Shown here one piece after another: positions 25,584 to 34,034 of a DNA stretch of 64,000 nucleotides. Below the pieces are notes generated by a model. The model worked only from the letters and a program-made list of their open reading frames with translations, made no database searches and was not told the DNA's origin. The position numbers were made by a program, and so were the translations under genes. Numbering within the stretch: position 1 is the first letter of the stretch; each line of letters begins with the position of its first letter. Source of the DNA: Polyangiaceae bacterium (lineage in GTDB: Bacteria > Myxococcota_A > Polyangia > Polyangiales > Polyangiaceae); NCBI GenBank assembly GCA_013361525.1, contig JABFXY010000069.1, forward strand, positions 96,032 to 160,031, written 5' to 3'.

Positions 25584-28505
25584 ATGCGGGCGATCTCTTT
25601 CTTGCGATTGGCTTCGGTCGCGCTCGTCGTCTCAGCGTGCGCTGCAGGCGAAGACGACGCGACCGGCGCGGGCGGTACCGGGAACGACGGGCCATCTAGC
25701 GGTGGGCAGGGCGGGACGGTTGGTCCTGTCGGCGGCTCGACCGACGGCGGATCCGCGCAGGGAGGCAGCGGCGGAACGGGTGGCACCGCGATGGGCGGCG
25801 AAGGCGGCATGGGCGGCGCGCTTTCGGGTCAGGTCGAGCTCTGCATCCTCAACGAGGGTGAAGCTTTCGATCCCTGTCAGCAGCCCGAAGAGCTCGATTT
25901 CGGAACCGTCTCGAGCGGTACAGAAGAGGTTCGCCTCTTCCGCCTCGACAACGAGACCGACGGCGAAATCCTCTACAAATCGGTGGGGATCGCCGACAAC
26001 CAATTCGAGATTCAAGCGGTGCGCTTCGAGGAAGATCCAGGCTCGCCCGGCGATTTCCTGCGCGTCGAGGAAGAGCTGCCCTTTGCGCGGCTCAGCGGCC
26101 AATCGCTTTGGTTCGAGGTGAAGTACTCCGCAGTTGGTTCGGCCGGTCCGCTCACCGACGAAGACATCATCGTGAAGATGAACTTCAACGATCAGCCGAT
26201 TGCGGATCTCCCCGTGCCGGTCGTGGGCGAAGAGTCGGGGTGTTCCCCCGGGACGGGCGCTTGCGACGCCGACCCGACCAATGGCTGCGAGACCAACACC
26301 GACACGAGCAATGAGCACTGCGGCGGCTGCAATGCGCCGTGTGCGCCGGACGGGGGCGAGGGCATTTGCGTCGACGGGCAATGCACGCTCGGCACCTGCG
26401 ACCCGTTCATGGATAACTGCGACTTCATGGACGACAACGGTTGTGAGGTGAACCTCCTCAACGACCCCGTCCATTGCGGCGACTGCGGCAACGATTGCAA
26501 CAAGGCGAACACCAGCTCCTTCTGCAACGGCGGCAATTGCAACGTCATCGGCTGTACGAACAACTACGGCGACTGCAACCTGCTCGCGTCCGACGGTTGC
26601 GAGACGAACCTCGCCAACACGATGGCACATTGCGGCGGTTGCAACTTGAACTGTGACCTGCCGAACGCGTCGGAGAGCTGCATTCCGAGCCAGGTTACGG
26701 GCCTCGGTGTCTGCACGCTCGGCAACTGCAACGCGCCCTTCGAGAACTGCAATCTCAACCCGGCGGACGGCTGCGAGATCAACACCGATACGGATCTGCA
26801 GAACTGCGGCAACTGCTTCTCCGTGTGCAATTACGACCACGCGTCCGAGGCTTGCGTGGGCGGCGGTTGCATCATGGGCATGTGCGACCAGGGCTACGAC
26901 AACTGCAACAGCTTCACCGCCGACGGTTGCGAGTCCGAGCTCGCGAGCGATCCCGAACATTGCGGCACCTGCGCGACCGATTGCGACAACGTCTTCCCGA
27001 ACTCGCAGAACAGCTGCTCGTCGAGCACCTGCCAATTCAATGGTTGTCTGCCGAACTTCTGGAACCTCGACGGCAACCTCGCGAACGGCTGCGAATACAG
27101 CTGCACGGCGCAAGGTGGTGCGGACGTTCCGGACAGCGGCTTCGTCGATTCCAATTGCGACGGTATCGACGGCGACGCGAGCAATGCGATCTTCGTCTCG
27201 ACCGATGGCAACGATGTGAACCCGGGAACCCGGACGCAGCCGATGCTCACGATCCTGGCTGCGATCGGCAAGGCGAACACGGATGGCAAGAGCGCGGTGT
27301 ACGTCTCGAACGGCACCTACGTCGGGCGCGTGACGCTCACGAGCGGCATCTCCATCTACGGGGGCTTCTCGAAGGCCAACAACTGGGCGCGAAGCAATGC
27401 GTACGAGTCGACGATTCGCTCGACAGCCGTTGCCAATGGCCGAATGACGGCCCTCGAGGGGACGAACATCCTCCAGGCGACGACGGTCGACCGCATGACG
27501 ATCGAGACGACGTCGACTGGCAGCGCCGGCATCAGCAACTACGCGGTGTATTGCAACAACTGCGACGTGCTTACGCTGTCGAACAACGTCATCGACGCGG
27601 GCAATGCGGGCGCGGGGACGCTCGGGGGCAATGGTTCGACCGGAAGCTCCGGCAACGTCGGCGCGAACGGCACGCAGGGCAACAACGACGGGAACCCCCC
27701 CGGTACGGGAGGTAATGGCGGCACCTCGTCATGTAGCCGCACGGGTGGCAAAGGCGGCGATGGCGGTGCGGAGGGCAACAACAGCGGCCAGACTGGCGGA
27801 ACCGGCGTCGGCGGTACCCTTGGAGGCAACGGCGGCGGCCCCGGCGATCCGGGCGGCGATGGCGGCGTCGGAGGTCTTGGGAACAACGGCGGCCTCGGTG
27901 GCGGCGCCTCCGGCGGTAACGGAGGGTCCACGGCGACGGGCTTCTGGGTCACTAACACCGGCAACACGGGCAACACCGGCGGTCACGGCAACGGCGGCGG
28001 TGGTGGCGGCGGCGGCGGCGCGCAGCACTGCTTCGCGTGCAACGACGGCGCGGGTAATGGCGGCGGTGGCGGCGGGGCCGGCGGGTGCGGTGGTACCGGC
28101 GGATTCGGCGGCACGGGCGGCGGCGGCTCGTTCGGCCTCTTCGTCGTGAACTCGAACGGCTTGGTGCTCCTCGCCAATTCGATTTCGTCGGGCAATGGTG
28201 GCGCCGGCGGTGGCGGCGGTACCGGTGCCGGTGGCGGGACCGGCGGTAATGGCGGCGCCGGGAATACGAGCGAGAGCGACGAGATCGGCGTCGGTGGTAA
28301 CGGCGGCAAGGGCGGCAACGGCGGACAGGGCGGCGGCGGCGGCGGCGGCGCCGGCGGACCTTCGTGGGCCGTCTACCGCGTGAACTCGGCCAGCGTTTCG
28401 ACGGCTGGGAACAGCCTTACCAACGGCGCTCCCGGGAACGGTGGCTCCGGCGGCTCGCCGAATGGCCAAACCGGCTCGACCGGAACCTCCGGCGGCACCT
28501 TCTGA
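25584..28505 (+). CDS. Surface lipoprotein: Cys-rich repeats, beta-helix and Gly-rich (PGRS-like) domain
   Basis: From ATG 25584 the protein is 973 residues: signal peptide with lipobox Val-Ser-Ala-Cys, a Gly-rich spacer to about 85, and an Ig-like segment at about 85-215. Five to six Cys-rich repeats of about 45 residues follow at about 215-520; each has Asp-Gly-Cys-Glu-X-Asn, His-Cys-Gly-X-Cys and a further Cys pair. A DUF1565-type right-handed beta-helix starts at about 535 with Val-Ser-Thr-Asp-Gly-Asn-Asp. From about 670 to the end is a glycine-rich domain interrupted by two short non-Gly strands that look like beta-helix rungs. The whole is probably a long rod on the cell surface. It is followed by an intrinsic terminator. 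ATG 25575 is an alternative start. Confidence 0.85.
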   Translation: MRAISFLRLASVALVVSACAAGEDDATGAGGTGNDGPSSGGQGGTVGPVGGSTDGGSAQGGSGGTGGTAMGGEGGMGGALSGQVELCILNEGEAFDPCQQPEELDFGTVSSGTEEVRLFRLDNETDGEILYKSVGIADNQFEIQAVRFEEDPGSPGDFLRVEEELPFARLSGQSLWFEVKYSAVGSAGPLTDEDIIVKMNFNDQPIADLPVPVVGEESGCSPGTGACDADPTNGCETNTDTSNEHCGGCNAPCAPDGGEGICVDGQCTLGTCDPFMDNCDFMDDNGCEVNLLNDPVHCGDCGNDCNKANTSSFCNGGNCNVIGCTNNYGDCNLLASDGCETNLANTMAHCGGCNLNCDLPNASESCIPSQVTGLGVCTLGNCNAPFENCNLNPADGCEINTDTDLQNCGNCFSVCNYDHASEACVGGGCIMGMCDQGYDNCNSFTADGCESELASDPEHCGTCATDCDNVFPNSQNSCSSSTCQFNGCLPNFWNLDGNLANGCEYSCTAQGGADVPDSGFVDSNCDGIDGDASNAIFVSTDGNDVNPGTRTQPMLTILAAIGKANTDGKSAVYVSNGTYVGRVTLTSGISIYGGFSKANNWARSNAYESTIRSTAVANGRMTALEGTNILQATTVDRMTIETTSTGSAGISNYAVYCNNCDVLTLSNNVIDAGNAGAGTLGGNGSTGSSGNVGANGTQGNNDGNPPGTGGNGGTSSCSRTGGKGGDGGAEGNNSGQTGGTGVGGTLGGNGGGPGDPGGDGGVGGLGNNGGLGGGASGGNGGSTATGFWVTNTGNTGNTGGHGNGGGGGGGGGAQHCFACNDGAGNGGGGGGAGGCGGTGGFGGTGGGGSFGLFVVNSNGLVLLANSISSGNGGAGGGGGTGAGGGTGGNGGAGNTSESDEIGVGGNGGKGGNGGQGGGGGGGAGGPSWAVYRVNSASVSTAGNSLTNGAPGNGGSGGSPNGQTGSTGTSGGTF

Positions 28506-28536
28506 TCTCGACCCGCCACTGATCGCAAACACCAGG

Positions 28537-28569
28537 GCGCGCACCTCTTGCCGAGGGGCGCGCTCTTTT
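28537..28569 (+). terminator. Intrinsic terminator after the Cys-repeat/Gly-rich gene
   Basis: GCGCGCACCTC at 28537-28547 pairs with GAGGGGCGCGC at 28553-28563 with one mismatch, followed by TCTTTTC. It lies 31 bases past the stop codon. Confidence 0.7.
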
Positions 28570-28654
28570 CGTGAGGGGCCCCTCATTGTTTTCCGGTCAA
28601 CAGACCGAACGCCGGGTTTAGAATTCACGCCCGCGCGCGCCAGGAGGTCTCCCC

Positions 28655-29719
28655 ATGAATCGCTTGCTCTGCCTACTCGTCGGTTCCTTGTTCGTCGTCG
28701 GCTGTGGATCTTCGAGCGAACCGGATGACGGTGGCGCCGGCGGTACTGGGTCGGGCGGCGAGCCTGCGTCGGGTGGCAACGGCCAAGGCGGCGGCGAAGG
28801 CGGCACGCCGAACAACAACCCGAGCTTCACGGTCACGTTCGATCCGATCACGGTCGCGCCCGGCGAAGAGAACACCCAATGCGTGGTGAAGAAGCTCGGC
28901 AACGACGCGGCGATCAAGGTGAACGAGATCCACAACGTGCTCCCGCAGGGGTCGCACCATTTGATCGTCTATCGCACGGCCGACACGGAAGAGAAGCTCG
29001 AGCCGTACGACTGCCAACCGTTCGCGGACACGCTCGATCCGACGAAGGGCTCGCCGCTCATGGTGACGCAGAAGCACGACGAGACGCTCACGCTGCCGTC
29101 GGGCGTCGCCTTCTCGCTCGACGCGAACGTCATGGTCCGGCTCGAGATGCACTACATCAACCCGACGACCGAACCCCTCGACATCGGCGCGACCTCGACG
29201 TTCTACACGATGCCGGAAGCCGACTTCGAGAACGAGGCGGACTTCCTCTTCCTCGGTAATCCCGACATCAGCATCCCGCCGAACCAATCATTCACGCTCG
29301 GGCCGACGTTCTTGAAGCTGCCGGCCGATCTCGAAGGCTCCAACATCTTCGGGATCACAGGCCACACGCACCAATTCGGTACCAACGTCACCGTCGCGCT
29401 CGCGCCGACCGAGGCCGAGGGCTCCGACACGATGGTCTACGACGTCGACGGCTGGAAATGGGACGAGCCCGCCACGGTCTACCTCGATCCTCCCACCGTC
29501 CTGCCGCAAGGCGGCGGCTTCCGCTTCACGTGCGACTGGAACAACACGAGCGCAGAGACCGTCGGGTTCGGCGAATCGGCGAACGACGAGATGTGCTTCT
29601 TCTGGGCTTACTACTACCCCAGCAAAGGCGCGAAGGTCTGCGCACACACGGATCAGGTTCCGGGTGGGTTCGACCTGTGCTGCCCGGGCAACGACCTCTG
29701 CAATCAGATCTTCAACTGA
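28655..29719 (+). CDS. Lipoprotein with copper type II ascorbate-dependent monooxygenase-like fold
   Basis: The 354-residue protein has a signal peptide with lipobox Val-Val-Gly-Cys and a Gly-rich spacer to about 52. Its body resembles the DBH/PHM copper monooxygenase fold: Gly-Ser-His-His-Leu-Ile-Val-Tyr near residue 105 (CuH-site-like His pair), Leu-Glu-Met-His-Tyr-Ile-Asn-Pro near 165, and Gly-His-Thr-His-Gln-Phe-Gly near 235 (CuM-site-like His-X-His). All these metal-ligand positions are filled, so copper binding is likely. The last 60 residues have several cysteines. Related myxobacterial lipoproteins are common and uncharacterised; hydroxylase activity is an inference. RBS GGAGG lies at 28641-28645. 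Confidence 0.82.
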   Translation: MNRLLCLLVGSLFVVGCGSSSEPDDGGAGGTGSGGEPASGGNGQGGGEGGTPNNNPSFTVTFDPITVAPGEENTQCVVKKLGNDAAIKVNEIHNVLPQGSHHLIVYRTADTEEKLEPYDCQPFADTLDPTKGSPLMVTQKHDETLTLPSGVAFSLDANVMVRLEMHYINPTTEPLDIGATSTFYTMPEADFENEADFLFLGNPDISIPPNQSFTLGPTFLKLPADLEGSNIFGITGHTHQFGTNVTVALAPTEAEGSDTMVYDVDGWKWDEPATVYLDPPTVLPQGGGFRFTCDWNNTSAETVGFGESANDEMCFFWAYYYPSKGAKVCAHTDQVPGGFDLCCPGNDLCNQIFN

Positions 29720-29750
29720 CCGATCGCGTCGAGCGGCGCGAATCGATCGG
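29720..29750. terminator. Possible bidirectional hairpin between convergent genes
   Basis: CCGATCG at 29720-29726 pairs with CGATCGG at 29744-29750. It fills the 39-base gap between the convergent DBH-like and DUF4388 genes but has no T-run, so termination is only a guess. Confidence 0.3.
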
Positions 29751-29758
29751 TTGACGCT

Positions 29759-32383
29759 TCATCCCTCCGGCGGGCCCGCTTCGATGGCCCGCCGGTAGCG
29801 TTCTCGGCGGCGCTCGTCGCGCAGGATGTCGAAGGCTTCTTCGACCACCTCGAGGATCAACGTGACCTCGTCGTGCAAATCGACGGTCGTCGCGGTCAGC
29901 AGCCGCGTCGGCTCGAAGGCTCGTCGCAGATCGAGGAACGCGCGCTTGATCTCATAGGAGGTCGCGCTGCGATTCACGCCGAGGAGCGCGAAGTAGTCGC
30001 CTTCTTGGACGACGACCATTTTCGCGCGGACCTTCTTTCGAATGGCCTCTTCGTCGATCGGATCGGGGCCGTGTGGTCGATCGTCGACGCTTCGCCGAAC
30101 CGGCGCGATGACGGCGAGCACCTCGAGCTCGACCAGCGCGACGAGGACGCTCGCGAGCTCGGGTCCGGATGACTCGCAGAGCTCGGCGACCGTCTTTCCC
30201 GACGCGCCTCGCACGAGCGCGTCTTCGTCCCCACCGAGGGCGCACTCGGACAGCAGGTTCGAGCGAGCGCCGGCGTCGAGCCGCGCCGCGGGGTCGAGGC
30301 GCTGCAGCGAGCCGACCGGATCGAGCATCCGCCGCGCCGTCTCGATGAACACCTCCGCACCCGTTGCGCCGCCGAAGACGTTCGGCTCCGCTTTGAGGCG
30401 GCCCGGAAGCTCCTCTTCGAGGTCCATTGCGCCCGGGCCCGAGAGCAGCACCTTGCCGATGAGCCACTCCGCGTGGGCGCGAAGAACGGGCCAGAGATCG
30501 TTCTGCGCGAGGAAGCCCTGTGCGATGAGCGCGGCGCCCGCGTGACGCCCCGAGGCGGGGAGCTTCCCGGCGAGGCGAGCTGCGACGTCGCGATCGAGAT
30601 CTCCTCGGCTCGACAGGAACGACACGAGCGTCTCGTCCGCGATCTCGGACGCGGCCGTGACGAGATCGCCGTCCATGGCGACGATGCGGCGTGTGCCCTC
30701 GGCGCTGGTGAACGAGAGGCATCCGCTCTTGCGGCTGGCGATCGCGCGCGCGAGCGGACGGAAACCTTCGCCGTCGCCGAAGATCACGGCGCCGGCGCTC
30801 GCACCGACGCTCGTCGCCATCCGCGCGGGACGCACCGATTGCGCCGCCGGGCTCACGCCGCGATCGTCGCGGTCCGTCGGTGCTCGCGGAGGCGGCGGTG
30901 GCGGCGGCGGAACGGCGCCGACCGAAGGCGGAATGATGAGGGGCGAAACTTCGCGCCCGCGATCCGTCGGGAGCCGCGCGCTGGGGCCTGCGGGAGGTAC
31001 GGTGCGTAGATCGAAGAGGGCACGGCCTTCCGCGATGTCGCGCGGCTCTTGAAAGCGGACCGGCGGCGACAGCGGTGACAGTGAGGAAGCGCTCGCCGTG
31101 TGATTGGTCAGCGCTTCCTCGCCTCGATGCGTGGAGCCCGGCTCGTTGAGCATCGCGCCGCTCGCGCTCAGGGCGGCGGCCGAGACGGGACCTCGCACCG
31201 ACGTATCCGTCCGCTTTGCGTCCTCGGGGCGCAGCCCCAAGAGCTCACCGAGTCGAATCCCGAGCGCGGGGCTGCCTGCGCGGGGCGAGGACGCACCGCC
31301 CACGGCCATCGACGGGGGCGGGGTGAGCACGTCACCGCCATCGCGCGTCCAATCGGCCCGCCCCGCGGAGGTACCGGGGGCGAGCGCCGCCGATTCGCTC
31401 GCGCTGGTACGTGGGCCGAGACCCGTCGGCGCCGGCGTCGCTGCGTCGAGCCCCTCGAACGTCAGCGCGCCGGTCTTCGAGCGTCCGACCAGGCCGGTAT
31501 CCGTCGACGAGGTGCCGCCCGCGCCCACTTTGCGCGGCGCGGGCGTGTTGGCGCCCGACGACACCGACACCGAGCTCGACCCGGCTTGCGCGAGCGCGGC
31601 CGCAAGACCCCCCGTCCCCTCGAGATCGTCCGAGGCGTCGAGCGGCTCGTCGAGCTGCGCGAGCAGATCCGGCGGCACGGGGCAGTCCGCTTCGTCCGAA
31701 GGCGCGGGGACGCTCGAGACCTGATCGATCTCGGCGCGGATGCGCGCCTCTGCCTCCATGATTTGCGCGGCGAGCTCGGGGCTCAGCCGAACGTGCCCAC
31801 CGGCGAGGACGCCGAGCGACGCCGCCGGGTCCGCGCCTTCGTCGAGGAACGAGCCGATCTCCAGCGGATCTTGAGCGCGCGGAAAGTCCGAGATCGGCGG
31901 CAGGATGCTCTCGGGCGGGGGGAGGGCCGAGGGGCGCACCGGGTACATCGGCGGCGGCGTCGTCCCGCGCGCGCCGAACCCTCCCGCGGAGGGGTTCGCG
32001 ACGGCGAGCGCACGATCGATCAGCCGCTGGATGTCGATCGGCCGCTCGAACACGTTGTCGGTCAGGCTGACGTCCGCGAGCTCCGCGGCACGCAGCGGGT
32101 CGCCGAGGCAGAACACGTGGGCGCGGCTGCCGGGCAGAGTCTCGCGCAGGCGCTGGATTTGCTCGATGGCGCCCGGTTGGTCGACGTCGACGATGACTAC
32201 CTGCGGCTCGTCGCTCGCGACCCGAGCCTCGAGCAAAACGAGCGGCACGTCGAACACGACGAAACCGCGAGCACGCAGGATCGACGCAATGTCTTCGCCT
32301 TCGACCGAGGCGTCGGACAGCACGATGACGTCGCCGCGATCGCGCTCGTCCAAATCAGGAAGCGGGGTGTGCACGGAGGGCAC
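29759..32383 (-). CDS. Receiver-like, DUF4388 and degenerate J-domain regulator
   Basis: From GTG 32383 the protein is 874 residues. The N-terminal 110 residues have a response-regulator-like fold (Asp-Val-Ile-Val-Leu-Ser-Asp, then Val-Val-Ile-Val-Asp-Val-Asp at the phosphoacceptor strand). A long Pro/Ser/Ala-rich linker with little order runs to about 540. A DUF4388 (PATAN-like) domain starts at about 555 with Ser-Gly-Cys-Leu-Ser-Phe. The C-terminal 100 residues are J-domain-like, but the HPD tripeptide needed to stimulate Hsp70 reads Phe-Glu-Pro. A longer reading to 32551 crosses a dispersed repeat (32408-32491) and is not credible. A scaffold or signalling adaptor is likely rather than a true chaperone partner. 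Confidence 0.8.
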   Translation of the reverse strand: MPSVHTPLPDLDERDRGDVIVLSDASVEGEDIASILRARGFVVFDVPLVLLEARVASDEPQVVIVDVDQPGAIEQIQRLRETLPGSRAHVFCLGDPLRAAELADVSLTDNVFERPIDIQRLIDRALAVANPSAGGFGARGTTPPPMYPVRPSALPPPESILPPISDFPRAQDPLEIGSFLDEGADPAASLGVLAGGHVRLSPELAAQIMEAEARIRAEIDQVSSVPAPSDEADCPVPPDLLAQLDEPLDASDDLEGTGGLAAALAQAGSSSVSVSSGANTPAPRKVGAGGTSSTDTGLVGRSKTGALTFEGLDAATPAPTGLGPRTSASESAALAPGTSAGRADWTRDGGDVLTPPPSMAVGGASSPRAGSPALGIRLGELLGLRPEDAKRTDTSVRGPVSAAALSASGAMLNEPGSTHRGEEALTNHTASASSLSPLSPPVRFQEPRDIAEGRALFDLRTVPPAGPSARLPTDRGREVSPLIIPPSVGAVPPPPPPPPRAPTDRDDRGVSPAAQSVRPARMATSVGASAGAVIFGDGEGFRPLARAIASRKSGCLSFTSAEGTRRIVAMDGDLVTAASEIADETLVSFLSSRGDLDRDVAARLAGKLPASGRHAGAALIAQGFLAQNDLWPVLRAHAEWLIGKVLLSGPGAMDLEEELPGRLKAEPNVFGGATGAEVFIETARRMLDPVGSLQRLDPAARLDAGARSNLLSECALGGDEDALVRGASGKTVAELCESSGPELASVLVALVELEVLAVIAPVRRSVDDRPHGPDPIDEEAIRKKVRAKMVVVQEGDYFALLGVNRSATSYEIKRAFLDLRRAFEPTRLLTATTVDLHDEVTLILEVVEEAFDILRDERRRERYRRAIEAGPPEG

Positions 32384-32407
32384 GCGCGGCGAATGTACCA
32401 AATAAAT

Positions 32408-32491
32408 GCGCGCACAGGCTTGGGTGCCCGTGCGAGCGAAGCGAAGCACCCCAACCAGGCGGGACCCGAGCCGTCGTGCGCGCGCGAGGAA
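32408..32491 (-). repeat. Dispersed copy of the 87-bp repeat, inverted orientation
   Basis: Read on the minus strand, this 84-bp stretch matches the unit repeated at 47161-47357: CTCGCGCGCGCAC at the start, the core GACGGCTCGGGTCCCGCCTGG, and GGCACCCAAGCCTGTGCGCGC at the end. It differs by a few substitutions and small length changes. The ends form an inverted repeat (GCGCGCAC / GTGCGCGC). It lies just upstream of the DUF4388 gene start. Confidence 0.8.
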
Positions 32492-32550
32492 AACAACTGC
32501 GCCCGAGGTTGCTCCGCCGCCGAAATGAAGGCAGCTTGGCGCAGGCAACA

Positions 32551-32679
32551 ATGACGCTCTTCGGCGCCACGAGAAACGAAATCTATTTCGTCGCGTTTCT
32601 CATCGCGATGACCCTCCTCGGGACCTACGTGGGGGACATCGGCGAGGCGGTCGCTCGGCTCTTGTACCGGAGACGATGA
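32551..32679 (+). CDS. Small single-helix membrane protein (42 aa)
   Basis: ATG 32551 opens a 42-residue frame with one hydrophobic helix (Phe-Val-Ala-Phe-Leu-Ile-Ala-Met-Thr-Leu-Leu) and a basic end Arg-Arg-Arg. Its stop overlaps the start of the next gene as ATGA (32676-32679), which supports translation and coupling. Two-gene units of a tiny membrane protein followed by a membrane-anchored ectodomain protein suggest an assembly partner, but no function is recognised. Confidence 0.6.
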   Translation: MTLFGATRNEIYFVAFLIAMTLLGTYVGDIGEAVARLLYRRR

Positions 32680-34025
32680 GCGACGAGCCCACACCCACCG
32701 GCGCGGCGCCCGAGCGCAAACGCAATCCCCGGCGTCCCAAGCGCAAGGGACGTGGAGCGTTGGTTCGCCGAGCGGTCGCCCGTAAAGACGAGCCGGCGCG
32801 CGACGAGGACGATCGCAAGCCTGAACGCGAGCGCGAGCCCGCCACCGCCCTCAAGAAGCCCTCCGCATCGAACCGACGCATCGGGATCGCCGCCATCGGC
32901 GTCGCCGTCGCTCTCATCGGTGGGGGCGTCTACTTCGCGACCCGCGCACCCGAGGCCAAGCCGACCGAGGTCGTGCAGGCGAAAAAGGGCATCCTCGACG
33001 TCATCCCCAGCGGCGCCCTCGCCGTCGTGACCGCCGACGTACGCGCACTTCGAGCTTCGCCGCTCGCTGCGCCTTACTTGGGCGGCTCGCGCAGCGTCCC
33101 GGGCTTCGACGACGTGCGCCAAGCCTGCGGTTTCGACCTCATCGCGAGCGTGGACGAGCTCGCCATCGCCGTCCCGGAAAAAGGCGACGCCGACTTCGGG
33201 ATCGTCGCGACCGGCGGTTTCAGCGACGCTGCCATCCTCGATTGCGCTGCGAAGGTCGTGAAGAGCCGCGGCGGCGAGCCGGCAACCACGACCATCGGCA
33301 GCTTCAAGAGCGTGCGCGATGTCTCGACGCACGCATCGTCAGGTGAAACGGCCGCCCGCCCGGGAGGCATGCTCTTGTGGGGCGGCGGGCCTTACGTGCG
33401 CACGATGATCGACGCGGCGGACGGCGCGGCGCCCACGCTCCGCTCTGGCTCACTCCACGAGAAGCTCCGGGCCGAGCTCGCAGGCTACGAGACCGTGCAG
33501 GCGAGCTACGTCTTCTCCGAAGAGCAACGCCGTGTCGTCTCGGACGAGATCGCGCAGGCGCAAGGCCGAGCACCTGCGGTTCTCGCGCACGTGCTCGGCG
33601 TCGGGCTCGGCATTCGTCTCGTCGAACAACGCACGTCGCTGCAGCTGGTGTTGTTCGTCGACGATCCTTCGCGCGCGCCGGAGCTTCGCGCGTGGCTCGA
33701 CGAGACGCGCACCGGTGCCGCGTCGGGGATCGCGTCGCGCCTCCTCGGTGCGGGAGCGCTCCTCGACCGCATGACGATGGAAGCTTCCGGCACGGTGGTG
33801 CGAGCGCGTCTCGACGCGACGGTGGCCGAGCTGGACGCCGTCGTCGAGCGCGCGATCAAGGTGCGCGCGATGCTCCAGCAACAACAGCAGGAAGAGGTGC
33901 CTGCACCAGAGCCTGGGCCCCCACCCGACGCGTCGGCTTCGGCGGCACCTTCGGTCCAACCGAGTGCGACCGTCGCACCCAGCGCGAGCGCGGCGCCGAG
34001 CGCTCGGCCCGAAAAGCGCCGCTGA
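32676..34025 (+). CDS. Membrane-anchored protein with Ala/Ser/Pro-rich tail
   Basis: The 449-residue protein has a strongly basic, Arg/Lys-rich N-terminus to about 65, one transmembrane helix at about 67-88, and an ectodomain of about 300 residues that begins Ile-Pro-Ser-Gly-Ala-Leu-Ala-Val-Val. It ends in a Gln5 stretch and a Pro/Ala/Ser tail. The ectodomain start resembles DUF3352-type repeats, and the layout matches the larger protein at 14884-17031. No catalytic motif is seen. The start overlaps the small membrane protein gene by four bases. Confidence 0.78.
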   Translation: MSDEPTPTGAAPERKRNPRRPKRKGRGALVRRAVARKDEPARDEDDRKPEREREPATALKKPSASNRRIGIAAIGVAVALIGGGVYFATRAPEAKPTEVVQAKKGILDVIPSGALAVVTADVRALRASPLAAPYLGGSRSVPGFDDVRQACGFDLIASVDELAIAVPEKGDADFGIVATGGFSDAAILDCAAKVVKSRGGEPATTTIGSFKSVRDVSTHASSGETAARPGGMLLWGGGPYVRTMIDAADGAAPTLRSGSLHEKLRAELAGYETVQASYVFSEEQRRVVSDEIAQAQGRAPAVLAHVLGVGLGIRLVEQRTSLQLVLFVDDPSRAPELRAWLDETRTGAASGIASRLLGAGALLDRMTMEASGTVVRARLDATVAELDAVVERAIKVRAMLQQQQQEEVPAPEPGPPPDASASAAPSVQPSATVAPSASAAPSARPEKRR

Positions 34026-34034
34026 GGTACGCCG

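Noticed and set aside
32384..32551. N-terminal extension of the DUF4388 protein
   Set aside because: It runs through the dispersed repeat and reads as the same protein segment as the repeat array at 47161, so it is not part of the gene.
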